From NCBI RefSeq assembly GCF_004000745.1, contig NZ_BILV01000009.1, forward strand, positions 20,697 to 84,696: DNA of 64,000 nt, read 5' to 3'. The translations under genes were made by a program, and so were the position numbers. Within the stretch, counting starts at the first letter, position 1; each line of letters opens with the position of its first letter. Of the stretch, positions 7,318-15,108 are shown piece by piece. The notes under the pieces are model-generated. The model was given only the letters and a program-made list of their open reading frames with translations, had not been told where the DNA came from and did no database searches. Source of the DNA: Paenibacillus barengoltzii NBRC 101215 (GTDB taxonomy: Bacteria; Bacillota; Bacilli; Paenibacillales; Paenibacillaceae).

Positions 7318-8832
7318 TCATCTCCTTGTAAATTTCTGGCGTTTCCGCACGCGTTGCCTGCGGGGATTTCTGGTTCTCCGGCTAGGTTTGCGGCGGATTC
7401 GGTTCATCTTCCGGGTGCCCCCCGCCTTGCGCCGGGTGATCTTACTTGCGCGTCGCTTCCCGCCGCGTCGGGCGGTGAAGCTCCTTCCCGCACCGGATTT
7501 TCGCTTACGCAGTTTGGCTCGCTTCAATTTGACTCGTCTGCGGCGGCTTGACGGACTCGCTGCACCCGCCGCCGATCCAGAGCCTCGATACTCCGCCGCA
7601 TCTGGGGAAGTCGTGGTCGGGACCGGCTCAGGCAGAGGTACGGCAACCCCCGACAATCCCTGCATCCGCTGAACGAGTTCTTGAAGCCGCAGCTCGTAGG
7701 CAGCAGGGCCAAACATAACCTCTGCTTGAACTCGATTCCTTTCCCCTACGCTGCGGGACAGTTCCGAAGAAGACAGGAGTTCTGCACACTTCTCCACAAG
7801 TCCAAGGCTGTCTCCTGTCGGTACCAGATAAGCTCCGTTACCTGTCGACTCCAAAATTTCGCGCAATCCGCCAGAAGCATAGGCTACTACCGGTTTCCCG
7901 AAGATCATCGCTTCCAGCGCCGTTAATCCAAACCCTTCGGGCAGAATGCCCGGAACAACGACGATGTCCATCGCACTAAAGGCGGATTCCACATGGTATT
8001 CCATACTCACAAAAATAAATCGCTGCCCATGCGGTGACCCCTGTACCGCTCGCTTTAAACTCCGATAATACTCAGGTTGAACTTCCGCACCGATCATGAC
8101 GAATTTGGCCTCCGGGAACCGGTGCGCCAGGTTCAGCGCTGCTTCGATAAAATGGTTGGCACCTTTCTCTGGAATCAGGTAAGAGGAAATATAGCCGACC
8201 AGAAATTCGGACGGTTTGATCTTCCATTGTGCTCTTCGTTGCCAGCGTTGTGCCGGCCAAAGCTCGGGATGGATATCCTCCGGGTTCCACGAAGGATAGA
8301 GCAATACGGTTTTGTGCATAGCCTGCGTTCCAGCGAAAGGAAGCAGGGCAGATTCGGAAATGCCAACAATCAAATCGCTGTATCTGTCGATCAGATTCAC
8401 TGCTTCCGCCGTAAACTCATTGGATGCAATGACCTCCGTAATCTGCCAAATCACAGGGATTCCCAACTGTTTAGCCGCAATCGCCGGTGCTACATTCACG
8501 CTGGTATTTACCAGTACCGCATCCGGCCGCTCCTCTTGGAGCAATCCGATTGTACGCTGCACCGAGTCGCTCCAGGCAATCGTATGGATTTCGCCAGACA
8601 GACTGGAGTTCGGGGAACACATCGCGTATATCAACGGGTTATCACACAGCAGTGTGCGAATCCCATAACGATGGGCCAGCACCGACAAACTGCCCTGTCT
8701 TGGAACCACGATGGTACAGTCGTAATAAGCCGACAGCTTTCTCGCGCTGAATAACAACAGCTTTTCGGCGCCGGTTACGTTTCTGGAATTGCACACGTGC
8801 GAGAACAGCAGAAGCTTCTTTCTATCCGACAC
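7318..8832 (-). CDS. GT4 glycosyltransferase with a strongly cationic C-terminal tail
   Basis: A 504-residue protein. Residues 1-395 form a GT-B family 4 glycosyltransferase: N-terminal acceptor half, LVGYISSYLIPEKGANHFIEA at the domain start, and the donor-binding E-x7-E motif PEGFGLTALEAMIFGKPVVAY near residue 310. After a short acidic/Ser-Gly linker, about the last 80 residues are a tail made mostly of Arg and Lys with Gly, Ser and Thr spacers and almost no acidic residues. Such tails are not part of GT4 enzymes; similar composition occurs in spore-coat proteins of the CotB/CotG type. The start is GTG at 8832 behind AAAGGAGGGG. It may anchor the enzyme to an anionic surface or to nucleic acid (inference). 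Confidence 0.85.
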   Translation of the reverse strand: MSDRKKLLLFSHVCNSRNVTGAEKLLLFSARKLSAYYDCTIVVPRQGSLSVLAHRYGIRTLLCDNPLIYAMCSPNSSLSGEIHTIAWSDSVQRTIGLLQEERPDAVLVNTSVNVAPAIAAKQLGIPVIWQITEVIASNEFTAEAVNLIDRYSDLIVGISESALLPFAGTQAMHKTVLLYPSWNPEDIHPELWPAQRWQRRAQWKIKPSEFLVGYISSYLIPEKGANHFIEAALNLAHRFPEAKFVMIGAEVQPEYYRSLKRAVQGSPHGQRFIFVSMEYHVESAFSAMDIVVVPGILPEGFGLTALEAMIFGKPVVAYASGGLREILESTGNGAYLVPTGDSLGLVEKCAELLSSSELSRSVGERNRVQAEVMFGPAAYELRLQELVQRMQGLSGVAVPLPEPVPTTTSPDAAEYRGSGSAAGAASPSSRRRRVKLKRAKLRKRKSGAGRSFTARRGGKRRASKITRRKAGGTRKMNRIRRKPSRRTRNPRRQRVRKRQKFTRR

Positions 8833-8896
8833 AATTGCCCCTCCTTTGCCTGTGCGTTTGTCCGAGGCTCAGGAACCAGCTTCCACTTCACTGGAT

Positions 8897-10021
8897 TCAC
8901 CCGAAAATCACGGTTAGCAGCTGATCTAACCGATTGGAATAGGTATGGTCCCGCAAGGTCCGATTCAGCGCACGCAACGCAATTTCCCGTCTTGCTTCCT
9001 CGTGATTCAGATAAAAACGCACCTTCTCAACCAACTCCTCCGGCGAGGAGAAGGTTTCAATTTCTTCGCCGGGGACGTAGAACGAAGCTAGGTCATCCCG
9101 CGAATCAACCAATTGAAGCGTTGCGCAGGCCGAAATTTCGAACGTCCGCGGGTTTGGCGACGCCGCTGTGATACCCGCTTTGTTGTTATTAACATCCTCC
9201 TCAAACGGGGAGCGGTGTAAGTTCAGGACAATTTTCGACCCGCTGTACACTTCGGCGGTTTCCACCGGACCCATCCATTTTCCCAGCTCGATCCGGTCCA
9301 CATAGTCCGGGTACTCCGGCAGCCGATCCCACCAGATACCGTTAATCATTAAGCCTTGTTCAATCAACGCTGGAAAAATAGGCCGGAGAAAGTTCACCCG
9401 ATTCCAATACGCTGAACCGATAAAGCTTAAATTGCGGCGGTGCGGGGATGGCATCAAGGTCGGACGATAGTGCTCCGGAAAGGCGGCAAACGGCAAATAA
9501 TGAACTTGGCTGCAGCCGGCTGAGCGATACAGATCAACGCAATTTCGTTCAAGAGTAAACACGTAATCATATTGCGTACTCAGCGGAACCGTCAGATCCG
9601 TGTAGTAGGGATCATCCGTAAACCATATCGCCGTAGGGATACCCATCGCCCGCACGGCGTTGACATGCTCCAGAGGAAGCTCCAAGCCGTCGAGGGCGAG
9701 CAGCAAGTTCGGTTTATGCAGCGATGCCAAATCCGGTATCGAATCGCCCGGCACAGCGGTAATCACTTCAGCAGTTAACGTGCGGAGCGTGGAAGTTACG
9801 GCCTCATCAATCGGAGAATAAGGAAATCCTTTCCCCGAGCCAACATATAATATTTTTAAGTTGCGTACCGGGAATTTCGGCCGCGGTTGACTGACAATAT
9901 AGCTGGCCCTTCCTCTCAGGTACCCCTCGGCATAGCCGTCACGGAACCCGTTGGTTCTACCGCTCTCCTCCGGGCTCATCACGGGTTGAGTTGGATGGCC
10001 AGCCGCTTCTTCCATGAACAT
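8897..10021 (-). CDS. CgeB family glycosyltransferase-like protein (paralogue 1)
   Basis: A 374-residue protein with the CgeB architecture. An N-terminal segment with G-Y-x3-G-Y spacing (GYAEGYLRG, residues 29-37) precedes a DUF3880-type half (LKILYVGSGKG; ALDGLELP; IWFTDDPYY) and a C-terminal GT1-like half (NLSFIGSAYWNR; KIVLNLHRSP; NPRTFEISACATLQLVDSRDDL). B. subtilis CgeB is a spore-surface maturation protein thought to be a glycosyltransferase. AAAGGAGTG lies 6 bases before the ATG. It is clearly paralogous to the next upstream gene (matching NPRTxEI, DLxSFY, GxxIETF blocks), which suggests a tandem duplication with divergence of acceptor or donor preference. Confidence 0.83.
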   Translation of the reverse strand: MFMEEAAGHPTQPVMSPEESGRTNGFRDGYAEGYLRGRASYIVSQPRPKFPVRNLKILYVGSGKGFPYSPIDEAVTSTLRTLTAEVITAVPGDSIPDLASLHKPNLLLALDGLELPLEHVNAVRAMGIPTAIWFTDDPYYTDLTVPLSTQYDYVFTLERNCVDLYRSAGCSQVHYLPFAAFPEHYRPTLMPSPHRRNLSFIGSAYWNRVNFLRPIFPALIEQGLMINGIWWDRLPEYPDYVDRIELGKWMGPVETAEVYSGSKIVLNLHRSPFEEDVNNNKAGITAASPNPRTFEISACATLQLVDSRDDLASFYVPGEEIETFSSPEELVEKVRFYLNHEEARREIALRALNRTLRDHTYSNRLDQLLTVIFG

Positions 10022-10124
10022 AAGGTCACTCCTTTACTAGGTTGAATCTAGTTGGATAGTTCTAGCTGATGAGTTCTTGATAGTTGGTTCTCGTTGGGGT
10101 GGTTCCAGTGGGTTGACTCCTCTA

Positions 10125-11210
10125 CTAGCTTTTGGTGACTGCAGCCAACAGGCGGCTAACCCGGTCCATATACGTATGGAACGCCGTCGTCGTCCACAGC
10201 GAGCGCCAAGCGATTAAGCGTCGTTCCTCATCATGCTCAAGATAATAGCGGATTTTCGCCTCTAACTCCGCCTCATCTCGAAACGTCTCGATGTCGTAGC
10301 CCGGCCGATAGAACGAGGTTAAATCGCCGCGGATATCCGTAATTTGAAAAGCGCCGCAGCTGGCAATTTCATAGGTTCGCGGATTGATCGAACTCCCAGG
10401 CGTATCGCTCCCGTTCCGGTTGTCCTGGCCGGTTTGCGTTGGTCGATGGATGTTGAGTACAATTTTGGCGGCATTGTAATAACGGACCGTCTCCTCAACG
10501 GGAACCCACCCTGGGCGGATGAACCTCGCCAGCTTCTCGTATCTGGGCAAGCGATCCCAATGGTATCCTGCGATCAGCACGCGTTTGTCTTGCAGGAACG
10601 AGCTTAAGCGATCAAACAAGGCTACTCGATTCCAAAAAGCATTACCGATAAAACAAACATCATAGCGATATTCAGGCTTAGCCGGAATGGGCCGAAATTG
10701 ACGCGGATTCGCAGCGAGCGGAAGATGGTGTACGCTTTGCACCCCTAAGGAGCGATAGAGCGGCACACATTCGATTTCGTGCGTAAACACCACATCGTAG
10801 CTTAAAGCCAGCGCGGTCGTATCATCGGTAAAATAAGGATCATCCACGAACCAAACAGCGGTCCGAATCCCCATTCTCCGGATCTGCTCCAACTGCGTAG
10901 TATGATCAGGCGGAAAAATGTGCAGCGAATTCATGACCAGCACCAGATCGGGACGATGGTGCTCGGTTTCCTGCAGCATCATTTCCGGTGAGGCAACGAT
11001 GCATTCCCGCGTCAACTCCGCAAGCGCCGTCTGAACCCCTTCGTCAATCGCATCGAACCCTTGAGGCACATACAGCACCCGCAGGTCCACTTTCGGCCGA
11101 GAAACCGGCGGAATGCGTTCCAGCACAGCCTGGCATCCGCCATACCGAATCCCATCCTGGTATCCGGCCTGATAAGCCTCGCCGTATCGATTCTCGTTGA
11201 CGTTCTCCAA
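10125..11210 (-). CDS. CgeB family glycosyltransferase-like protein (paralogue 2)
   Basis: A 361-residue CgeB-like protein with the same order of blocks as the gene at 8897: GEAYQAGYQDGIRYGG at the N-terminus, DLRVLYVPQGFDAIDEG, AVWFVDDPYFTDD, VCFIGNAFWNRV, KIVLNIHRPTQ, and SINPRTYEIASCGAFQITD. The start is TTG at 11210, with AGGA nine bases upstream; an ATG ten bases further is out of frame. This is the first gene of the minus-strand glycan cluster, and the 590 bases upstream are gene-free and repeat-rich. A CATATATTTA stretch at about 11264-11273 (minus strand) loosely resembles a mother-cell sigma -10 element, but no convincing -35 was found. Confidence 0.83.
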   Translation of the reverse strand: MENVNENRYGEAYQAGYQDGIRYGGCQAVLERIPPVSRPKVDLRVLYVPQGFDAIDEGVQTALAELTRECIVASPEMMLQETEHHRPDLVLVMNSLHIFPPDHTTQLEQIRRMGIRTAVWFVDDPYFTDDTTALALSYDVVFTHEIECVPLYRSLGVQSVHHLPLAANPRQFRPIPAKPEYRYDVCFIGNAFWNRVALFDRLSSFLQDKRVLIAGYHWDRLPRYEKLARFIRPGWVPVEETVRYYNAAKIVLNIHRPTQTGQDNRNGSDTPGSSINPRTYEIASCGAFQITDIRGDLTSFYRPGYDIETFRDEAELEAKIRYYLEHDEERRLIAWRSLWTTTAFHTYMDRVSRLLAAVTKS

Positions 11211-11378
11211 GGTTCTTCATCCTATCTTCGTGGATTTCAATCTTTCGTTTCCTGGGTCTTAATAAATATATGCTGAGGGGACACGTGCATCATGGACGAC
11301 TACCCGCCCGCCGTATAAATTGGCGAATGCCGCCTTTTGACACCGCCTGCCTCCGAACTTTGGGCTTTCGGCACGCCT

Positions 11379-11409
11379 CTTTTACACGATTATCCCTTTC
11401 GATCAGAAT
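11379..11409 (+). repeat. Dispersed repeat, copy A
   Basis: Core CGATTATCCCTTTCGATCAG. It shares the ATTATCCCkTTgA core with copies B-F in this window (11516, 11612, 13159 and 13233 inverted, 63949). Confidence 0.7.
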
Positions 11410-11463
11410 ACGGAGATCGCGATAGAAGACCTCTCGTAAGCGCCTATTTACGCCTTGCTGTTT

Positions 11464-11513
11464 CCTCGTTATGCCTTTGTGTACCTTTGTGTGCCTCGTT
11501 GTGATTCGTTGTG
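11464..11513 (+). repeat. 10-bp tandem repeat, five imperfect units
   Basis: Five consecutive 10-mers of consensus CCTYGTTGTG. The unit boundaries are exact at ten-base spacing although individual units vary at one to three positions. Confidence 0.7.
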
Positions 11514-11515
11514 CC

Positions 11516-11548
11516 CTTTTGCACCATTATCCCTTTCGATCAGAATTG
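11516..11548 (+). repeat. Dispersed repeat, copy B
   Basis: Begins CTTTTGCACCATTATCCC and continues with the same TTTCGATCAGAAT as copy A. It lies directly after the 10-bp tandem array. Confidence 0.7.
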
Positions 11549-11580
11549 AGAGATTAGGGAAGAGAGTAGAGGGGATTTTA

Positions 11581-11603
11581 GCCCCTCTAGCCCCTCTAGC
11601 CCC
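11581..11603 (+). repeat. 9-bp tandem repeat (GCCCCTCTA)
   Basis: Two and a half perfect tandem copies of GCCCCTCTA, running into a C-rich tract. Confidence 0.65.
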
Positions 11604-11611
11604 CCAACCCC

Positions 11612-11640
11612 CTTTTTGCACGATTATCCCTTTGATTCAG
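11612..11640 (+). repeat. Dispersed repeat, copy C
   Basis: TTTTTGCACGATTATCCC followed by TTTGATTCAG. It is the third copy on the left side of the transposase-like gene, in the same orientation as A and B. Confidence 0.7.
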
Positions 11641-11726
11641 ATTTGGCGATCGATGAGGGGGATTAAACTAAGGCTGCACAGTGATCTGAACATCCACATT
11701 TTTCGTGAAGATTTGGGATTTTTTAG

Positions 11727-11755
11727 TTGATACAAGAACGTATGTTTGCTATAAT
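11727..11755 (+). promoter_or_regulatory. Sigma-A promoter of the transposase-like gene
   Basis: TTGATA at 11727-11732, a 17-base spacer and a perfect TATAAT at 11750-11755, 65 bases before the chosen ATG. Confidence 0.75.
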
Positions 11756-11819
11756 GAGAAAAAAGGGAACGCACGTGCGTATTCAGTGACTAGAGGAACT
11801 TCAATTGGAGGGATCGGAC

Positions 11820-12746
11820 ATGGAATTAGGTACGAGCATGGGGCTTAAATCTATCAGTAGCCGTTTTCAAAGCGAGGCCGACTGTATCGAGGCGATTATC
11901 GCGATGAAGTGGCCAAATGGCTTTGTCTGCCCGCGCTGTGCTTATACCGAGTGCACCCGTCTGTCCACTCGACATATTCCTTTATTTGAATGCGGAAAAT
12001 GTGGCTATCAAGCCTCGCCTTTGGTCGGCACCATTTTTGAAAGAACCCATTTGCCTTTGGTGAAATGGTTCCAAGCATTGGAGCTGTTCCTGCTCCCAGA
12101 TGGCATCTCGGCGCTGCGGTTGAGTCAGGTGATTCAAGTGACCTACAAGACCGCTTGGCTCATGCTGCACAAAATCCGTCATACCCTCGGTGAATGTGAT
12201 GCGAAGGTCTTGCTCTCTGGAGAAGTAAAGGTGAGCCGCGATCAATATGGCACGGATACCAGACGCTTTCATCCAGCTTGTCAGCCTTATGCCACCGCGG
12301 TTGTTGCCGGCTGCACGGTCACGGAGACTGGTGAACCCGAGCGAGTGAAGATTCAATTGATTCCGCACAAAAGAGGAGGGGGCGAGCAACAGGCTGACCG
12401 GAGCGATCTTGAGGCATTCATCAACAAGTATGTCGATAGACAACATACCTCAACTAAGCGGTGGTTCCCTTTCGTTTATCGGATGTATCTGCCCTTGCGG
12501 AGAGTCGTGAGACAAGCAAGAGACTCGATCCGACGCACGTATGTCGCGCTGGGAATAACGCATTTGCAGGCGTATTTGAACGAGTACACCGTCCGCCGTT
12601 ACCTGCGCATGACTTGTTCCGAGGAAGAGATACGCCAAAACCTGCTGCAAATGTGCTTGTCCATTCCTGCCATCCCTTACCGCCAGTTAATCGCCCATGG
12701 TCTGAACGCACGCCAGCTGAAGCCGTTCCTTGCAGGTGCAGCGTGA
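11820..12746 (+). CDS. IS1595-type transposase-like protein, catalytic residues apparently lost
   Basis: A 308-residue intact frame. An N-terminal zinc ribbon (CPRCAY then CGKCGY, about residues 38-64) is followed by the helix-turn-helix region (QALELFLLPDGISALRLSQ ... YKTAWLMLHKIR) and a C-terminal half ending in HLQAYLNEYTVRRY, all characteristic of IS1595/ISXO2 transposases. Where active members read VDET/VEVDE, this protein reads VKVSRDQYG. The region around the usual N-x-x-E third catalytic residue reads HTSTKRWF, so the DDE/DDN triad seems broken. The ATG at 11820 has GGAGGG 7 bases upstream; a TTG at 11805 is less likely. No terminal inverted repeats were recognised. It is either an inactive remnant kept in frame or a domesticated DNA-binding protein. 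Confidence 0.8.
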   Translation: MELGTSMGLKSISSRFQSEADCIEAIIAMKWPNGFVCPRCAYTECTRLSTRHIPLFECGKCGYQASPLVGTIFERTHLPLVKWFQALELFLLPDGISALRLSQVIQVTYKTAWLMLHKIRHTLGECDAKVLLSGEVKVSRDQYGTDTRRFHPACQPYATAVVAGCTVTETGEPERVKIQLIPHKRGGGEQQADRSDLEAFINKYVDRQHTSTKRWFPFVYRMYLPLRRVVRQARDSIRRTYVALGITHLQAYLNEYTVRRYLRMTCSEEEIRQNLLQMCLSIPAIPYRQLIAHGLNARQLKPFLAGAA

Positions 12747-13030
12747 GGCTGCTAACTGAGCTGCTACGCGATTTTTATTGAGCTAAGAAAGAATGCTGAT
12801 CGGAATGCCAAACAACATGAAATCGCCTACCTTGACTTTCGAACACAGTTAATCGACTCATTTAAAGCTACACCAATTTCAGCATTTCCGCTTCTTATTC
12901 AGTATTTTCACTTTCAGTTCAACCGATTTAAGCTATACCCAAGTTCAATTTATCGTGTTTTTCACAATCTAATCTATATTAACTCAGTGAGTGGTAGCTC
13001 ATATGTTCCTACCCATCGGTTTTCTCACAT

Positions 13031-13109
13031 CACTTGTTTATTACTGATCTTTCATACTACTACACTTGTTTATTACTGATCTTTCATACTACTACACTTG
13101 TTTATTACT
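13031..13109 (+). repeat. 32-bp tandem repeat, two full copies plus 15 bases
   Basis: The unit begins CACTTGTTTATTACTGATCT and is repeated exactly at 13031, 13063 and (partially) 13095. The perfect identity suggests a recent slippage or duplication event. Confidence 0.85.
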
Positions 13110-13158
13110 TGGATGCTACTTTCTGCCCGCTACTTCCTTCACATTTCCCGACGGCTGA

Positions 13159-13195
13159 TTCAACGGGATAATCGTTAAGAAGGAGGGCGAGAGAT
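13159..13195 (-). repeat. Dispersed repeat, copy D (inverted)
   Basis: On the minus strand it reads TTAACGATTATCCCGTTGAA, the same core as copies A-C but in the opposite orientation, on the other side of the transposase-like gene. Confidence 0.7.
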
Positions 13196-13232
13196 TATTC
13201 CTCCCTATTGCACTTTCTCTTGTTTCCATTTC

Positions 13233-13273
13233 CTGATACAACGGGATAATCGTTGAAAAGAACGTGGAGAGAC
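13233..13273 (-). repeat. Dispersed repeat, copy E (inverted)
   Basis: On the minus strand it reads TTTTCAACGATTATCCCGTT, followed by GTATCAGGAAATG. It shares its 5' flank pattern (CTC-CGTTCTTT) with copy D. Confidence 0.7.
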
Positions 13274-13316
13274 TATGTTCCTCTCCCCCCTAAGGAAGAA
13301 ACCTTCCAACTCGAAG

Positions 13317-13346
13317 CAAAAAACCGTCCGATATCCATCGGACGGT
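13317..13346 (-). terminator. Terminator of the SGNH/alpha-beta hydrolase gene
   Basis: A perfect 9-bp stem CCGTCCGAT/ATCGGACGG with a 4-base loop, followed on the minus strand by TTTTTT, 11 bases past the stop codon. Confidence 0.9.
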
Positions 13347-13356
13347 CTATAGGCAG

Positions 13357-15066
13357 CTATTGTACTCGGTTCGCAGCCGAAGAAAGGACAAACTGCACAA
13401 TCGGCGTGACATCGGGCAAGCTGTGCGGGTGGTGGCCCCCGCCTGGCTTAAGGATGGTCATCACCGATCCGCCATGTGCCCGGTAGGTGCGCTCAAGCAC
13501 CGCCCCGTTCTCCTCAAACGGCACGTCGAGATCAGCGTCGCCGGAGATGAGCAGCACCGGCACGCCAGCGCTGGCCGGTGCGGTGAGCCCCGCGAGCAGG
13601 CGATCCGTCTCCTCGCCGGCGAGCCGGTTGGCCTCCGCCGGAGTGGCTGCTGACTTGGCGATGTCATACACCGCCAAGCAGTCGTGCCACTCCTCCGGCG
13701 CGCCCCGACCCGCACCCTGGCCCCCCGGCCAGCTGCGGATGTCCACCACCGGCGCGTCAAGATACAGCGCCGCGACGTGGTCAGGGTACAGCGCGGCGTA
13801 CCGCAGCGCGTACAGGCCGCCCCGGCTGAAGCCGAACAACACCGGCTTCGGGGCGAGCTCATATTTCGCGGTCAGCCAGGCGCGAAATGCTTCCATCTGC
13901 CCGGAGGCATACGGGCAGCCGTAGAGGTGGCTCAGCCGGCAGTTGGCCACGTGCCAGCCTTGCTCGAGCAGGGCCAGGTCGGCGTCCGCGAAGGCGCCGA
14001 AGAATTCGCTCCGCCAAACCCAAGGCCGGCCGGGCGCGGCCTCCCGCGGAGCGACTACCACGCATTCGCGGCCGCCGAAATAGAGGTCGGTGCGCGCGAA
14101 CCCCATCCATTCGCGCACCTCCGCGCTCTCTGTGCCGCCTTCCAGCGCGGCGGCACGCTCGATTGCTGGCAGCAGTGCCTCAGCCTGCTGCAGCGCCTCT
14201 GCCAGCGGCGTTGTCTCCAGCTTGTTCGGGTTCGTGTGCCCGACATGCTCTCGCCACGCCGCGTTCAGCACGGCTCGCCGCTGGCCGACGAGCCGGATAA
14301 ACACACTGTCTCCCCCGTTGACCTCAGCCCAGGCCGGTACCCGCTCCAGCTCCAAATGGAACACACGGCTCAGGATTGTCTGGGCGATTACCCAATGTCC
14401 CTCTTCGTTTGGGTGAATGCCATCGCCGTAACGATAGCCCGTGTCCGCCTCACGACGTTTACGAATCAGTTCACTCAACGGGCGGCGGAGATCTACCACC
14501 GTCAGTCCTTCTGCTTCGCCGTACTGCCGCACCCAAGCTGCGTAGCGTTCCAAGACTTCGTTATATTTGACATACGGCCGCTCAAACGAGTATTCATTCA
14601 TATCCTTCCCGTCTGGCAGCGCCTTCCCGCCAATCGAAGCAACATCAAATGGCGGCGGCGTCATCAGGAAGACGCGGGCTCCGAAGCTTTGCACCAGTTC
14701 CACAGCTTGACGCAACCCGTCGCGGTAGGCTTCAAAACGCGCCTCCCCAAACGGATGATAAATGCCGTCGTTCATTCCGTAGCAAATAAACACCCAATCC
14801 GGCCGGGTTTCGGCCAAAGCGCGCTCCAGGCGCTCATGCACGCAGGGACGGGGGAAGGGGTGATCTTTTTCGCTGGTTCCCGCCACGGTCTCGCTGCTGA
14901 CCCCCAAATTGATCCACTCCAGCCGATGTTCCGGCAGATGCTTCAGGAAAAAAGCCTCCAAGTTCCGGATATACGTACCGTTCTCCGTAATGCTGTCGCC
15001 AAAAAAGACAATTCGCTCGCTTCGCGGTATCGCTAATAAGTCAGCGCTTTCATTTATGGTGGTCAA
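13357..15066 (-). CDS. Two-domain esterase: SGNH hydrolase fused to alpha/beta hydrolase
   Basis: A 569-residue cytoplasmic protein with no signal peptide. Residues 1-250 are an SGNH/GDSL hydrolase: block I FFGDSITENG (Ser), the Gly block NLGVSSETVAG, GMNDG (Asn), and DGIHPNEEGH (Asp/His). Residues from about 350 are an alpha/beta hydrolase: nucleophile elbow GFSRGG, DAPVVD, acid ISGDADLDVPF, and a catalytic His in GGGHHPHS. Both catalytic sets look complete. It plausibly removes acyl groups from sugars or oligosaccharides; the second half may act as a second esterase or peptidase-type hydrolase (inference). The start is TTG at 15066 with AAAGGGG nine bases upstream. It lies next to the GH52 xylosidase and its AraC regulator, which suggests deacetylation of xylan fragments. 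Confidence 0.85.
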   Translation of the reverse strand: MTTINESADLLAIPRSERIVFFGDSITENGTYIRNLEAFFLKHLPEHRLEWINLGVSSETVAGTSEKDHPFPRPCVHERLERALAETRPDWVFICYGMNDGIYHPFGEARFEAYRDGLRQAVELVQSFGARVFLMTPPPFDVASIGGKALPDGKDMNEYSFERPYVKYNEVLERYAAWVRQYGEAEGLTVVDLRRPLSELIRKRREADTGYRYGDGIHPNEEGHWVIAQTILSRVFHLELERVPAWAEVNGGDSVFIRLVGQRRAVLNAAWREHVGHTNPNKLETTPLAEALQQAEALLPAIERAAALEGGTESAEVREWMGFARTDLYFGGRECVVVAPREAAPGRPWVWRSEFFGAFADADLALLEQGWHVANCRLSHLYGCPYASGQMEAFRAWLTAKYELAPKPVLFGFSRGGLYALRYAALYPDHVAALYLDAPVVDIRSWPGGQGAGRGAPEEWHDCLAVYDIAKSAATPAEANRLAGEETDRLLAGLTAPASAGVPVLLISGDADLDVPFEENGAVLERTYRAHGGSVMTILKPGGGHHPHSLPDVTPIVQFVLSSAANRVQ

Positions 15067-15108
15067 AACAGCTAGCCCCTTTCAAATTATTATGGATATG
15101 AATTTAAG

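Larger units (their letters stand above)
11211..11804. other. Gene-free, repeat-rich intergenic region
   Basis: No credible gene lies in these 594 bases. They hold three copies of a dispersed ~25-bp repeat, a 10-bp tandem repeat array, a 9-bp tandem repeat and, at the right end, a strong sigma-A promoter for the transposase-like gene. The only sizeable plus-strand frame here (11455-11730) spans the repeats and has repeat-derived composition, so it is not called. Confidence 0.6.
12747..13356. other. Gene-free region with tandem and dispersed repeats
   Basis: About 610 AT-richer bases between the transposase-like gene and the hydrolase fusion. They contain a 32-bp tandem repeat, two inverted copies of the dispersed repeat, and the terminator of the minus-strand hydrolase gene. 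No gene is seen. Confidence 0.6.

Noticed and set aside
11455..11730. A 91-codon frame across the intergenic repeats
   Set aside because: Its codons come from the tandem repeats, and it has no ribosome site and no family resemblance.
13684..15036. A 450-codon plus-strand frame opposite the hydrolase fusion
   Set aside because: Antisense shadow; the opposite strand has two complete catalytic motif sets.
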